Part shown: positions 32,731-42,772 of the stretch, in pieces
Layout: the number at the start of each line of letters is the position of its first letter
How positions within the stretch are numbered: the stretch's first letter is position 1
Assembly: GCF_025370935.1 (NCBI RefSeq)
Contig: NC_133478.1
Coordinates: forward strand, 15,419,468 to 15,483,467
Length of the DNA stretch: 64,000 nt
From: Choristoneura fumiferana
Lineage: Eukaryota; Arthropoda; Insecta; Lepidoptera; Tortricidae
Direction: 5' to 3'
Position numbers and translations under genes: made by a program
Notes under the pieces: generated by a model
Told to the model about the DNA's origin: nothing
What the model saw: the letters and a program-made list of their open reading frames with translations, nothing else
Database searches by the model: none

Positions 32731-33044
32731 ATCATCATCATCATCCCAGCCTATATACGTCCCACTGCTGGGCACAGGCCTCCTCTCACAACTAGAGGGC
32801 TTGGGCCATAGTTCCCACGCGGGCCCAGTGCGGATTGGGAACTTCACACGCACCATTGAATTGCTTCGCAGGTTTGTGCAGGTTTCCTCACGATGTTTTC
32901 CTTCACCGCAAAAGTCGTGGTAAATTTCAAATGTAATTCCGCACATGAATTTCGTAAAACTCAGAGGTGCGAGCCGGGGTTTGAACCCACGACCCTCTGC
33001 TTGAGAGGCGATAGGTCAAACCACTAGGCCACCACGGCTGTTTC
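32731..33044 (-). mobile_element. SINE family A, full length with 20-bp TSD
   Basis: 314 bp. Complete minus-strand copy with (ATC)n at 32731 and the tRNA-like head at 33040 (GCCGTGGTGGCCTAGTGG; B-box region GGGTTCAAACCCC). Flanks 32711-32730 and 33045-33064 (AAAGTTCAGTGTAAAAAAAC) match at 19 of 20 positions. Confidence 0.92.
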
Positions 33045-33388
33045 AAAGTTCAGGGTAAAAAAACATTATTGCATTATTATGAAACTGATATTAAAATACT
33101 GCCTCCATTATTCGCGACTCGCGCGCACTGTATATGATTTTGAGATCCGTTTGAACTCGGGCTCTCCGGGTTAAACATGCGAGCTAATTTACAAAGGCCT
33201 CTATCGACCTGCTTCTGTCAATATAACGTACTTTCAGTATCTTATACTGTACATGAAACAAGGAAACGATACTTTATTACAAATATTATTATGTTTGGAG
33301 GGTTATGTACCCTATGGGCGTCTATGAAACCCTGTCTGACCCTATTTGCTATTATTATACTTCGTATGATTTCCGCTGTATGTTAAAC

Positions 33389-33843
33389 TAGGGATGGGCC
33401 GACGAATATTCTTTTTATATTCGATGATCGGCATATTTGGCAGGTTTACCAAATATTCGTATTCGGCCGAATATTCGGCTAAATCACCGAATGTTCGGCA
33501 AAGTGATATTTACTCAAACTTTTTACTGTATTGAGCCATGTATGAGTTGGTGTTAAATGTGTTTTTTTTATGAGGTACTGTGAGGTTTTATGTTACGTTA
33601 AAAGAAACTCATTGAAAGAGACTTTTGAAATAAATATTAATAACCAAAACAAACGCACGTATTGAAGTTTTACTATTTACTAGATGATGCAAGAACAACA
33701 TCGGGTACAGCGGGGTAGCGGGTGGGAGGTTAGGCTTCCATCCGCGCTTTGCGACAAGAAGTTCAGACTTGTATTGTTTACGTAAAGGAATCAATTATGC
33801 CGAATATTCGTATTCGATGCAACACATGTTCCGCCCATCTCTA
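33389..33843. mobile_element. hAT-like non-autonomous element, 455 bp
   Basis: Termini TAGGGATGGGCCGACGAATA and complement of ...CCGCCCATCTCTA. The TAGNGATGGGC end is typical of hAT elements. Flanks GTTAAAC (33382-33388) and GTTTAAAC (33844-33851) differ by one T, consistent with an 8-bp duplication. Interior is rich in CGAATATTCG motifs; no transposase seen. Confidence 0.75.
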
Positions 33844-33851
33844 GTTTAAAC

Positions 33852-34387
33852 CCTATTAACTGTACAAAAATAAAGAAAAAAAAACATAATTATCAAACTT
33901 GAGATACATTTACAAAGGTGAACCTACCGCTGTGAGTGATCTCTACCGGTCAGTCTTTGAGTCGACGAGACCGAGCATTTGACAGAGAATTAGTTTAAAA
34001 GCCAGAAATAGTGAAAGCTATATAGACTTTATGTATTGTCACGATCGAACTTTACACTTTTTACTTCTCTCAGCACAAAGTCGTAGCCCGCTACGAATGC
34101 TGCTACGCGTCGTAGGCAGTGCTACGCTATTGTAGTAATCGTAAACCTCACGCATATAAAATACTGTCGTTAAATATAATTTCTGCCTGAAATGTGAATT
34201 AAGATCATAACAATTTTACAAACAAGCTTAGATAGTTTACACGGAAGTGGGATTTTTAGGGTTCCTTGAAAACGAAGGGAAAATAAAAAACCCTTTATTA
34301 AATAGTGGATATTTTCGAGTTGCTGATAATGCTAATGAATATCTGTAAGGTTTTGTCCAATAATATTTGTCAATTCTGGTTTATGAA
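33852..34387. other. Unannotated stretch
   Basis: Contains a short TCGTAGCCCGCTACGAATGC / GCTACGCGTCGTAGC cluster at about 34082-34135 that can form small hairpins. Nothing else recognised. Confidence 0.4.
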
Positions 34388-34550
34388 TAAACTAGGTGTT
34401 GCCCGCGACTTTGTCTGCAAGGGTTCCGTTTATCGCACCCACGGGAACCATACAGCTTTCCGGGACAAAAAAATACCAAACTCCATACCAAACTTTCTCC
34501 ATACCAGACTTCATTGTGATGGTTTGAGTACTTTAGACTTTAATTAAAGG
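34388..34550 (+). mobile_element. Old dispersed repeat related to C
   Basis: CTAGGTGTTGCCCGCGACTT, CACGGGAACCATACAGCTTT and CCGGGACAAAAAAATACC resemble the first half of repeat C. Confidence 0.5.
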
Positions 34551-34577
34551 TTATTCATAAATTACGTCACATATTTA

Positions 34578-34751
34578 GGGTGAAGCCAGACGAGCGTATT
34601 TTTTTAAGTTGTCAATGTGAATCGCGTATTTTCATTCACTCAATATGTACAGCTCAACTCAACTTTTGTATGAAACCGAATGCAGCAGAAATTACGCGAC
34701 AGAAAATAGGCGACTCGGAATTTAAAAAAATACGCTCGTCTGCTTTCTCAC
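34578..34751. mobile_element. PIF/Harbinger-like MITE, 174 bp, TTA TSD
   Basis: The inner inverted repeat AGACGAGCGTATTTTTTTAA is exact in both arms; the outer ends (GGGTGAAGCC / GCTTTCTCAC) are looser. TTA occurs on both sides (34575-34577, 34752-34754). The frames across it are incidental. Confidence 0.7.
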
Positions 34752-35114
34752 TTAAAGGAAAGAGAGGAGAGAAATGGATAGTAAGCGTGAAATACATAAT
34801 GATAATTTTGATGTAATACAATTTCATTTAGTTCCGGTGAATTTTGGCATGAGAACGAATATTTGTGATTTTCGTATACAAGTCCGCTGCCAAACAAAGA
34901 CTCCCCCTATGAACGCCACAGTGGGCTTGAGCAACCCTCATTCAATGGACTCCCGCGACCTTAAATTCCAAGGCCGCAGGGGATTCTTAAAATTGGTGCG
35001 ATTTATGGCTAACCCTTAAATACTTACCGAGAAAAATATATAAATATATCGTCAGGGTCACGTTTTAGAATTTCCTGGAAGCGAAAAGTTTTTTTTTATT
35101 TTTTAATACAAAAC

Positions 35115-35285
35115 TGGTACTGATATAACAAGTTCACGTTTGTCCGGTTTTTATCCGGTACAGATCCGTATTTGGTGCCCTGTCGGCAGTGTATTGACGA
35201 AATTTTCTGCTGTTTTTAGATGATACATCGATAAACAACATATTTCTGGGCTGCCCGCATCCTACATCATCCTAGAACTATTTTT
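35115..35285 (+). repeat. Diverged duplicate unit 1
   Basis: Shares ordered blocks with 35870-36030: AACAAGTTC/AGCAAGTTC, TTGTCCGGTTTTTATCCGGT, CAGATCCG, GTGTCGGC-like, CATCGATAAACAACAT-like and CATCCTAGAACT-like. The two units flank the RTE insertion. Confidence 0.55.
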
Positions 35286-35303
35286 AAATAATATGTGTTT
35301 TTT

Positions 35304-35847
35304 AATAAGTCGAAAGACGGACAGAAAACGCCTGGAGGAGCTATTGGTCAATGAAACACCTCATGAAGGGTAACTTCCCAATTTCCTTAAAAAGGAAACT
35401 CATGGATATGTGCGTACTACCAACTCTCACCTACGGTGCTCAAACTTGGTCCTTGACAGAAGCTCTAAAGTTCAAAATCGGGGTTTACCAGCGAGCCATG
35501 GAGCGCAGCATGCTAGGTTTAAAACTCGTCGATCGGATCCGGAACACCGCCCTGCGCTCCATGACCCAAATCACTGATGTAGGTCGATCGGCGTCTAAGC
35601 TGAAGTGGGACTGGGCTGGCCATGTTTGCCGCATGCCAGACGAGCTTTGGGCCAAGATAACCACCGAGTGGATGCCCACCAACTCGAAAAGGCGACCTGG
35701 CAGACCTAGGCGGCGATGGCGGGATGAACTGGACTTCTTCTTGAAAGACTGGCCCTTGTATGCAGGGGACAGAGAGCAGTGGAAGTATTGGGGGGAGGCC
35801 TTTGCTCAGCAGTGGGACAGAATAGGCTAATAATAATAATAATAATA
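35304..35847 (+). mobile_element. 5'-truncated RTE retrotransposon insertion
   Basis: Insertion bounded by ATGTGTTTTTT at 35293-35303 and 35848-35858 (11-bp target duplication). It ends in a (TAA)n tail right after the ORF2 stop, as RTE elements do. Only the last ~174 codons of ORF2 are present. Confidence 0.85.
35309..35830 (+). pseudogene. RTE ORF2 C-terminal domain (truncated, frame intact)
   Basis: The open frame runs from 35309 (after a stop at 35306) to TAA at 35828-35830. The part before the ATG at 35351 also fits the family (TENAWRSYWS). Visible landmarks: KRKLMDMCVLPTLTYGAQTW, QRAMERSMLG, DWAGHVCRMPDE, RRPGRPRRRWRDEL and the terminal EAFAQQW. This is the region after the reverse transcriptase palm in RTE-clade ORF2 proteins. 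No stops or frameshifts, so the insertion is fairly recent, but endonuclease and catalytic reverse transcriptase are missing and it cannot act alone. Confidence 0.8.
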
Positions 35848-35869
35848 ATGTGTTTTTTTACAAGGAACT

Positions 35870-36030
35870 ATTACTGACGTAGCAAGTTCGCACTTGTCCG
35901 GTTTTATCCGGTTCAGATCCGGGTGCGGTGTCGTGTCGGCGGCGCATTAACGTAGCCCACTGCCGTTTACATGCGGCACGTCGATAAGCAACGTGTTTAC
36001 GGGCTATATGACATTCTAGAAGTGATTTTT
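35870..36030 (+). repeat. Diverged duplicate unit 2
   Basis: Partner of 35115-35285, in direct orientation on the other side of the RTE insertion. Confidence 0.55.
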
Positions 36031-36284
36031 TTTTAATTTTTCTTATTGCTTTATTTTGTGAATATTATAGAACCAAATGAAACTTAAGATTTCCAGAAGC
36101 ACGCTTGCTTTTTATGTCATTTTTCCTAGTATCGAATAAGTGTAAGTAAATGTCTCTCTCTTTGATTATTTCTCTCTTTATATCTTTATCTATTTCAAGC
36201 CGGATGTTTTAGCTTACCCTGCCTTTCTAACTGTCCAGATTGCACCCAGCTAATTCCTCCAAATGACTCGTATTTGCCCTCTTG

Positions 36285-36346
36285 TTCTGAGAGGAGGCCT
36301 GTGCCCAGCTGTGGGACGTATATAGGCCGAAAATGAATGGATGGAC
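36285..36346 (+). mobile_element. SINE family A, 3' end only
   Basis: TTCTGAGAGGAGGCCTGTGC, CCAGCTGTGGGACGTATATA and GGCCGAAAATGAATGG are the terminal 60 bases of SINE A. Confidence 0.7.
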
Positions 36347-36369
36347 TCGTATTTATGTTCTCTTTCTAT

Positions 36370-36722
36370 TACCATTATTCGACCATCCTCGCGTCTATGC
36401 GTGCCTGTATAGGTCCCATAGCGGTGACACCGAGACTGACCGACTCATGGAGCAGATCCAAATGGCTGCAGACTCCGTGCAACAGCAGGTCCCATCTGCA
36501 GAGATCGTTGTACTGGGGGATTTTAACGCCCATAACGTGGAATGGCTTGGCTCTGGCAAGACTGATCATGCAGGGAGATCTGTTCGCGACTTTGCTCTGG
36601 CATATGGCCTGACACAACTGGTTACTGCGCCTACGCGAATACCAGATGTAGAGAACCAGGAGCCTTCTCTGCTGGGCCTTCTGCTGACTTCTCATCCGGC
36701 AGGGCTACCAAATCTCCGTTGA
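36370..36722 (+). pseudogene. AP-endonuclease-like domain fragment of ORF2
   Basis: Frame 36333-36722; homology-like text begins about 36370. Landmarks: SGDTETDRLMEQIQM, then VVLGDFNAHNVEWLG, which carries the conserved GDFN/H motif of APE-type endonucleases that nick target DNA for reverse transcription. It then continues through FALAYGLTQLVTAPTRIP to a stop at 36720. The N-terminal half of the endonuclease is missing, and the final catalytic S-D-H motif is lost to the frame break (GSSDHCL-like sense is visible in another frame at about 36730-36750). Confidence 0.75.
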
Positions 36723-36930
36723 GCCCCTCTCGGCTCCTCGGATCATTGCCTGATCCGGAGTAAGGTACCTTCACGTGTCCCCCGCGTCGGCGAGTTGCTT
36801 GCAGCCGTCGTGTGTGGCATTACAAGTCAGCAGATTGGGATGGGATGCGGTCCTTCTTTGCGTCCTACCCTTGGAGGCAGGTTTGCTTCAAGCTGGATGA
36901 TCCAACGTCGTTGCTGACTCTGTTACTGAC

Positions 36931-37505
36931 GTGGTGCTGCAGGGAATGGAACTCTTTGTTCCATCCTCTGCGGTCCCCGTTGGTGGCAGATCCCAACCTT
37001 GGTTTGGTCGATCCTGCAAAATGGCTTCACGCCGAAAGCGGGAGTGTTACCAAGCCTGGGTAAATGCAGCGAAAATACGGGATGTAAATACCAGTACCTT
37101 AAAAAAGGAGTTTAACTTTGCCTCTAGGTCCCTCAAAGAGACATTGCCAGAGCTAAGTCGTTGCACATTGGTAGAATTGGCGAGAGACTAGAGCGTCTCC
37201 CTTCGGGAACTCGTGCGTTCTGGTCTCTTGCCAAAGCTATTCAGGGGAATTTCTGCACGCCATCTTTTCCGCCTCTACATGCGGGTAACGATTCGTTGGC
37301 CCACGACGCAAAGGATAAAGCTGATCTTCTAGCTAAACTCTTTGCGTTCAACTCGACTTTGGATGACGGGGGACACACGCCGCCGACTATACCGCGGTGT
37401 GAGAGCTGTATGCCGGATATCCGGTTCCACCAAAGCTCAGTGCGTAGAGCACTTCTCTCCCTCGATATCCATAAGTCGAATGGGCCCGATGGAATCCCCC
37501 GATAG
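36931..37505 (+). pseudogene. ORF2 linker between endonuclease and RT, frameshifted
   Basis: Two pieces in different frames. At 36931-37191, SCKMASRRKRECYQAWVN and FASRSLKETLPELS. At 37161-37505, FWSLAKAIQGNFC, KADLLAKLFAFNSTLDD and LDIHKSNGPDGIP. 'W...K......P.L......L..DA..KA..LA..F' followed by 'D..KS.GPDGIP' is the standard lead-in to the reverse transcriptase of jockey/CR1-like ORF2. The GPDGIP motif ends at a stop and continues in the next frame at 37505. Confidence 0.75.
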
Positions 37506-38620
37506 TGTTGAAGACGTGCGCTCCTGAGTTGGCTCCGGTTCTAACGCGTCTTTTTCGGCTCTCCTACTCTTCTGGCGTAGTCCCGATCTCATGGAAGTCT
37601 GCTCTGGTGCACCCGATACCTAAAAAAGGAGACCGCTCCAACCCATCTACCTATAGGCCAATAGCCATAACGTCCCTGTTCTCGAAGATAATGGAGTCCG
37701 TTATCAACGACCAGCTCCTTCGGTACCTAGAGGATCACCAACTGCTGAGTGACCGACAATACGGTTTCCGTAGCGGCCGCTCGGCTGGTGATCTTCTGGT
37801 TTACCTGACACATCGTTGGGCACAGGCGATTGAGACCAAGGGTGAAGCATTGGCTGTTAGCTTAGATGTAGCGAAGGCCTTTGATCGGGTATGGCACAAA
37901 GCACTCCTTTCAAAACTTCCGTCTTTTGGGCTTCCCGAGAAATTATGCGGATGGATCGGCAGCTTCCTAACGGACAGAAGCATAAAGGTCGTAGTTGACG
38001 GCGCATGCTCTGACTCCATGTCTGTGAATGCTGGTGTTCCTCAAGGCTGTGTGCTATCGCCTACGCTGTTCCTTCTGCATATCAATGATATGCTGCCAAC
38101 TGGCGGCATTCACTGTTATGCGGATGATAGTACGGTTGATGCCTCTTACACCGGCCGCGCCAATATTTCTCGGGAAAACGTCACAGAGTGCCGAAACAAA
38201 CTTGTGTCTGAAATTGAGACTTCCCTTAAAGAAGTTTCAGAATGGGGTCGACTTAATTTAGTCCGTTTTAACCCCACAAAGACACAGGTTTGCGCGTTTA
38301 CCACTAAAAAGTCTGCGTTTGTCGCATCACCTCTTTTCGAAAGCACTTCCCTAGCTACCACAGCCAGTATCGGAATCCTTGGTATCGACATCTCGAGTGA
38401 AGTCCAGTTCCGCGGCCATTTAGAGGGTAAGGCTAAATTAGCCTCAAAGAAGCTCGGCGTGCTCAACAGATCGAGACAGTATTTCACTTCGGCCACCGCC
38501 TCCAGCTTTATAAGGCGCAGGTTCGCCCACATATGGAATACTGCTCTCATCTGTGGGCAGGGGCTCCCCAGTACCAGCTTCTCCCTCTGGACCGCATACA
38601 ACGGAGAGCGACTCGAATAG
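37505..38620 (+). pseudogene. Non-LTR reverse transcriptase domain (ORF2)
   Basis: The longest frame of the element. RT motifs in order: SALVHPIPKKGDRSNPSTYR, PIAITSLFSKIMESV, QYGFRSGRSAGDLL, motif A VSLDVAKAFDRVWH, motif B AGVPQGCVLSPTLFLLHIND, motif C CYADDSTV (YADD at 38117-38128), and FNPTKTQVCAF. It would copy element RNA at the nicked target. The final ~35 codons are out of the real frame: sense moves to the frame starting 38533. Jockey/CR1-group by motif style, clade not resolved. Inactive because the ORF is broken on both sides. Confidence 0.85.
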
Positions 38621-39000
38621 TCGGCTGCCAACGAGTTTCCGATCGACTTGACTCTTTGGCGCTGCGTAGAGATGTAGCTTCACTGTGCATCCTCTATCGC
38701 ATGTACAACGGGGAGTGCTCCGAGGAGTTATTCGGGTTGATCCCTGCCGCATCCTTTCGCCACCGACCTACGCGACAGCACTTCCATCCTCACCATTTAG
38801 ATGGCTGGCGGTCCTCTACTGTGCGTTTTTCCAGAAATTTCCTGCCTCGCACAGCAAAACTCTGGAATGAGCTATCGCCTGCGGTATTCCCGGACCGCTA
38901 TGACCTTCAAGTTTTCAAGAAAAGAGCGTACTCCTACCTTAAAGGCCGGCAACGCACTTGTGACTCTTCTGGTGTTGCAGGTGTCCATGGGCGACGGTAA
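38533..39000 (+). pseudogene. ORF2 C-terminal region, frame-shifted
   Basis: Continues the RT protein in another frame: MEYCSHLWAGAPQYQLLPLD, RIQRRATRIVG, LCILYRMYNGECSEELF, then FSRNFLPRTAKLWNELSPAV and FKKRAYSYLKGRQR. The 'FLPRTA.LWN.LP..VF....L..FK' ending is characteristic of jockey/CR1-type elements from insects. Confidence 0.8.
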
Positions 39001-39042
39001 TCGCTTACCATCAGGCGATCCGCCTGCTCGTTTGCCCCCTAT

Positions 39043-39073
<31 letters not shown>

Positions 39074-39114
39074 TTACACTAGTCACTAACTCTTATTACT
39101 CTTAGTCACTATTT

Positions 39115-39207
39115 TGGTAAAAAGCTCAGCTTATGTTATGGATGTCGATGGGCGGCGGTAATTGCTTTCCATCAGGTGACCCGTCTACTTGTTTTCCCCT
39201 TATCATA
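39115..39207 (+). mobile_element. Second, diverged 3' end of the same non-LTR family
   Basis: GGATGTCGATGGGCGGCGGT, AATTGCTTTCCATCAGGTGA, CCCGTCTACTTG and TTTTCCCCTTATC lie 40 bp after the first poly-A. Either an older 5'-truncated copy in the target or a tandem 3' end. Confidence 0.65.
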
Positions 39208-40087
39208 TAAAAGAAATACTAATATTTTTGTACCAAAGATTTTTGTCTTAAAACTGTTTTTCATTTGATGAAAAAGGACACCAAATTTAAGATGAATCGA
39301 ACAAACTGATTGACGTACCTGGGTGGATCCTTTTAAAATAATCTATTTCACTCTGACTTTGACAAAAGTATGAGATGTTAACATGACATTAGTGCAAAAG
39401 TTCCACCCTAGTACAGTTGAGCTTGTTTGACTGTACGTACAGTGTAAAGTTTCACAAAAAATGAATTAACAATTCTAGTAGCATAGATCCATGTAGGAAG
39501 AAGCCAAAAACGCTCCCGTCATTACCTGGAATTGGTAAAAACAGCCGAATCACCAATCCACTCAGTTGTCGTCCCAATCTCGTATCACGCTTAACTTATC
39601 ACCAAAAATTGAGCCTTATGGGAACATAACCGAAAGTTAATTTTAGAACAACAAACTTAGTTAAAATACGAGAGTGTGGAAGTAGAGGTGGTAAGTGTAA
39701 TGTGCAGTGGTGGTGATAATTGGCCTTCACCGCAATTACATGGTTTATGCTAAATGACTGTTATTGTGTTATACGAACGGAAATTAAAGGTAAGGGGGAA
39801 ATATGGTACTTTTCTTTGAATCACGATGAAAATAATTCATTACTTGGTAGGAAGTTACAGGTAAAAACTAGTCTTAAGTTACTTGAATGTAGGTTGAAGA
39901 TTGAGTATAGTAAAATAACGTTATACTTTTTTAAAGTGACTAATAGTTTAATGTCAGTTGGCTAAAGGACGTCATCAAAAAGTGGGACGGTTGGGGTTGC
40001 ATTGTATTGCTAAGTGGTGGAATGATGTGCATTTCAGCTAAAAATGACACTAATGTTCATTTTTTAGTCCTATTAAAATGTCTAAAT
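39208..40087. other. Unannotated stretch
   Basis: No repeat or gene recognised. Confidence 0.4.
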
Positions 40088-40104
40088 ACACGATAATGTT
40101 TCTT
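40088..40104. repeat. 17-bp target-site duplication, left
   Basis: ACACGATAATGTTTCTT, identical to 40411-40427. Confidence 0.92.
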
Positions 40105-40410
40105 GAGCCGTGGTGGCCGAGTGGTTTGACTTATGGCCTCTGAAGCAGAGGATCGTGGGTTAAAACCCCGGCTCGCACCTCTTGAGTTTTTCGGAATTCA
40201 TGTGCGGAATTACTTTTGAAATTTACCACGAGCTTTACGGTGAGGGAAAACATCGTGAGGAAACCTGCACAACAAACCTGCGAAGCAATTCAACGGTGTG
40301 TGTGAAGTTCCCAATCCGCACTGGGCCCGCGTGGGAACTACTGCCCAAGCCCTCTCATTCCGAGAGGAGGCCTGTGCCCTGCAGTGGGACGTATATAGGC
40401 TGGGATGATG
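40105..40410 (+). mobile_element. SINE family A, full length, perfect TSD
   Basis: 306 bp. Best reference copy: head GAGCCGTGGTGGCCGAGTGG, B-box region GTGGGTTAAAACCCC, body AAACATCGTGAGGAAACCTG, GAAGTTCCCAATCCGCACTG, GGGCCCGCGTGGGAAC, and tail GGGACGTATATAGGCTGGGA plus TGATG. Exact 17-bp duplications on both sides show a recent L1/RTE-style target-primed insertion. Confidence 0.95.
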
Positions 40411-40427
40411 ACACGATAATGTTTCTT
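40411..40427. repeat. 17-bp target-site duplication, right
   Basis: Identical to 40088-40104. Confidence 0.92.
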
Positions 40428-40800
40428 AATTAAAGTACCTGGGCAAGCTTGGCTCGACGTGTTTCTATCATACGGTGAAACGAAGTTACTATTTGTTATC
40501 ATGTAGCATAGTTTTTTAATAGGGATCGCGGCATTTAAATTATATAAGTATTTACTTTTCATAAACAATTTTTTTTTGCGATAAAATCTGTCAACTTCTA
40601 GGTACCTATTTGGAAGACCAAACATTTCCTGAGAAACCAAATATCTTCTTCAACGAAAATTTCTTTATCGTGCGATGCTATTTTGTGATAAACATTTACG
40701 CTTTACGATATCAGAATTACATTGTATAGTTTTAATAACTCAACTCTCAGATAAAACATTCCGTTTCTTTTTAAATAACCTTACGGTGTCCCACTGCTGG
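40428..40800. other. Unannotated stretch
   Basis: Only a short GTGTCCCACTGCTGGGC piece at about 40788 recalls an RTE end. Otherwise nothing. Confidence 0.4.
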
Positions 40801-40807
40801 GCTGGGC

Positions 40808-41340
40808 TGAATATAATATGTAAATGTAAACTATGTCGACAAATTGGTACAATATATTATATTTTTTAAATATAGTAAAGTGGGGGTGATTTTTTTTCAC
40901 ATCCAACCTTGTGGTGTGGGGTATTGTTGGATAGGGATTTTAAAACCATTAGGGGGTTGCTATAACGATTTTTTCGATTCAGTGATATTTGCAGTTTTCA
41001 GTGATTTTTTTTATTAAAATCGAGCGTCCCCCCCCCCCCCGTCTCTAAAATCTAAACCGATGGGTGGGTGGAAAAAATTCAATAAATTCAGGATGGTAGT
41101 AAGTATATCAAACTTACAATGAAAAATATAATAGTTAAGTTTTCTTGAGAATTATTTGTAGTTTAAGAGTAAATAGCAGCCTAAGGTATAAAATATACGT
41201 ATCTAAAATTGGAAATTCCGTACGAAATACGAAATCCTTCGAAAAAAAATTACTTAATTTTTTCGTAATGACTACGGAACCTATGTCGGGCGTATCCGAC
41301 ACGATCTTGGCCGGTTTTTTGCCTTCCGCTCCCTTAAAAA
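40808..41340 (+). mobile_element. Dispersed repeat E, plus copy of inverted pair
   Basis: Begins in the middle of the family (ACTATGTCGACAAATTGG) and runs to ACGATCTTGGCCGGTTTTTT. Carries a C10 run at about 41031-41040. It holds the uninterrupted site corresponding to the MITE insertion at 15969. Confidence 0.8.
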
Positions 41341-41484
41341 AGCCTAGCTGCCGGTAACACACTGTATCACAAACACACAAACGTGTCACATAATGTCAAA
41401 GCTGTCAAGCAGACATCACGATACCTACTAGCGCCATCTAGTCTGTCACAGAAGCCAGCAAACACCTTGAAGTGGCCATTTATA

Positions 41485-42066
41485 TAAAAAAAACGGCCAA
41501 GAGCTTGTCGGACACGCCCAAAATAGGGTTCCGTAGCCATTACGGAAAAATTAAGTAATATTTTTCTAAGGATTTCGTATTTTATATGGAATCTTCCAAG
41601 TTTAGGTATATTTTATACCTTAGGCTGCTATTTACTCATAAACTACTACCATCCTGATTTTTTTTAAATTTTCCACCCACCGATTTAGATTTTAGAGGGG
41701 GGCGCTCGATTTTAATGAAAATTTGCACTTTCAAGTTGAATATTTCACAAACAAATCACTGAATCGAAAAATCGTCTTAGCAACCCCTAATGGTTTTAAA
41801 AGACCTATCTAACGATATCCCACACTATAGGGTTGGATGAGAAAAAAAAATCACCCCCACTTTACGTCTATGGGAGATACCCTAAAAAAATTTTTTTTTG
41901 AATTTTTAGTTGTATTTTTTGTCGGCATAGTTTAGTTATATATCCGTGCAAAATTACAGCTTTCTAGCATTGATAGTCTCTGAGCAAAGCCGCGGACGGA
42001 CAGACAGACAGACATGGCGAAACTATAAGGGTTCCGTTTTGGCATTTTGGCTCCGGAACCCTAAAA
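41485..42066 (-). mobile_element. Dispersed repeat E, minus copy of inverted pair
   Basis: Starts CGGCCAAGAGCTTGTCGGAC and ends GGCTCCGGAACCCTAAAAAG; includes the (CAGA)n tract ACGGACAGACAGACAGACAT. Near full length. Confidence 0.85.
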
Positions 42067-42709
42067 AGGGGCAGTGGGCGAAGCTAATTAGTATTTAAAT
42101 ACTCTATATCGAATATAGATGGCGAAATGTGGGCGAATCCTCTCTATATTAATATTAAATACATTCTCAGTCACTATTACGATTAAAAGCAAATTAATAT
42201 AGGTTTTGCGTATCAAATACTTTCTCCTCAAAATTGTTTCACATTTTATGTAAGAAAAATCCCGAAAATAAGTAAATAAAATAATGACAACGTTTCTAAC
42301 AACAAAAGTAGTACAATATAATCTTTATTCATAGAATTGCCAAAAACCTTCAAGTTTGAAACATAATAATATTTGTTTATTGTTGATACTGAAACAAAAC
42401 GTGGTTTATCTTATTTCCCAAAGGTGAGGTAACGTGCGTTAATATTTACGCTTAATATTAGCCTTCAATACTTGGTGTAAGCCCTAGGCAGTCTCTGGAC
42501 TCGGCTTTTCTTCCAGGAAAAAACCATAAAAAGACCTGAAAAATAAAGATTTTGGTAAAAATATGTTAAAACAATTTTGAAATATGAACTTATTCAAAGT
42601 TTCAAAAATAAGTACCACTGACCCTTATTCCAACGCAATGAGGCCGTAGTAACATATTTTTGAGTGGTTCGAATAAATACTTATTTTTGCACTTGACTGT
42701 ACCTACATG
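42067..42709. other. Unannotated stretch
   Basis: AT-rich, with TATATCGAATATA near 42105. No element or gene recognised. Confidence 0.4.
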
Positions 42710-42772
42710 CTACCATCCTGATTTTTTTTCAAATTTTTCCACCCAACAGTTTTAATTTTAAAAGGGGGGACT
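42710..42772 (-). mobile_element. Dispersed repeat E fragment
   Basis: CTACCATCCTGATTTTTTTT through TTCCACCCAACAG to AAAAGGGGGGA only; cut off by the element that follows. Confidence 0.65.

Larger units (their letters stand above)
36370..39073 (+). mobile_element. Non-LTR retrotransposon, 5'-truncated, poly-A tailed
   Basis: Covers an endonuclease remnant, a linker, the reverse transcriptase, a C-terminal region and a 3' UTR ending in ~26 A residues (39048-39073). The 3' block (GCAACGCACTTGTGACTCTT, GGTGTTGCAGGTGTCCATGG, ATCGCTTACCATCAGGCGAT, CCGCCTGCTCGTTTGCCCCC) recurs at 17015-17160 and 39115-39207. The coding part jumps frame at least four times. No target duplication was found. Confidence 0.85.
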
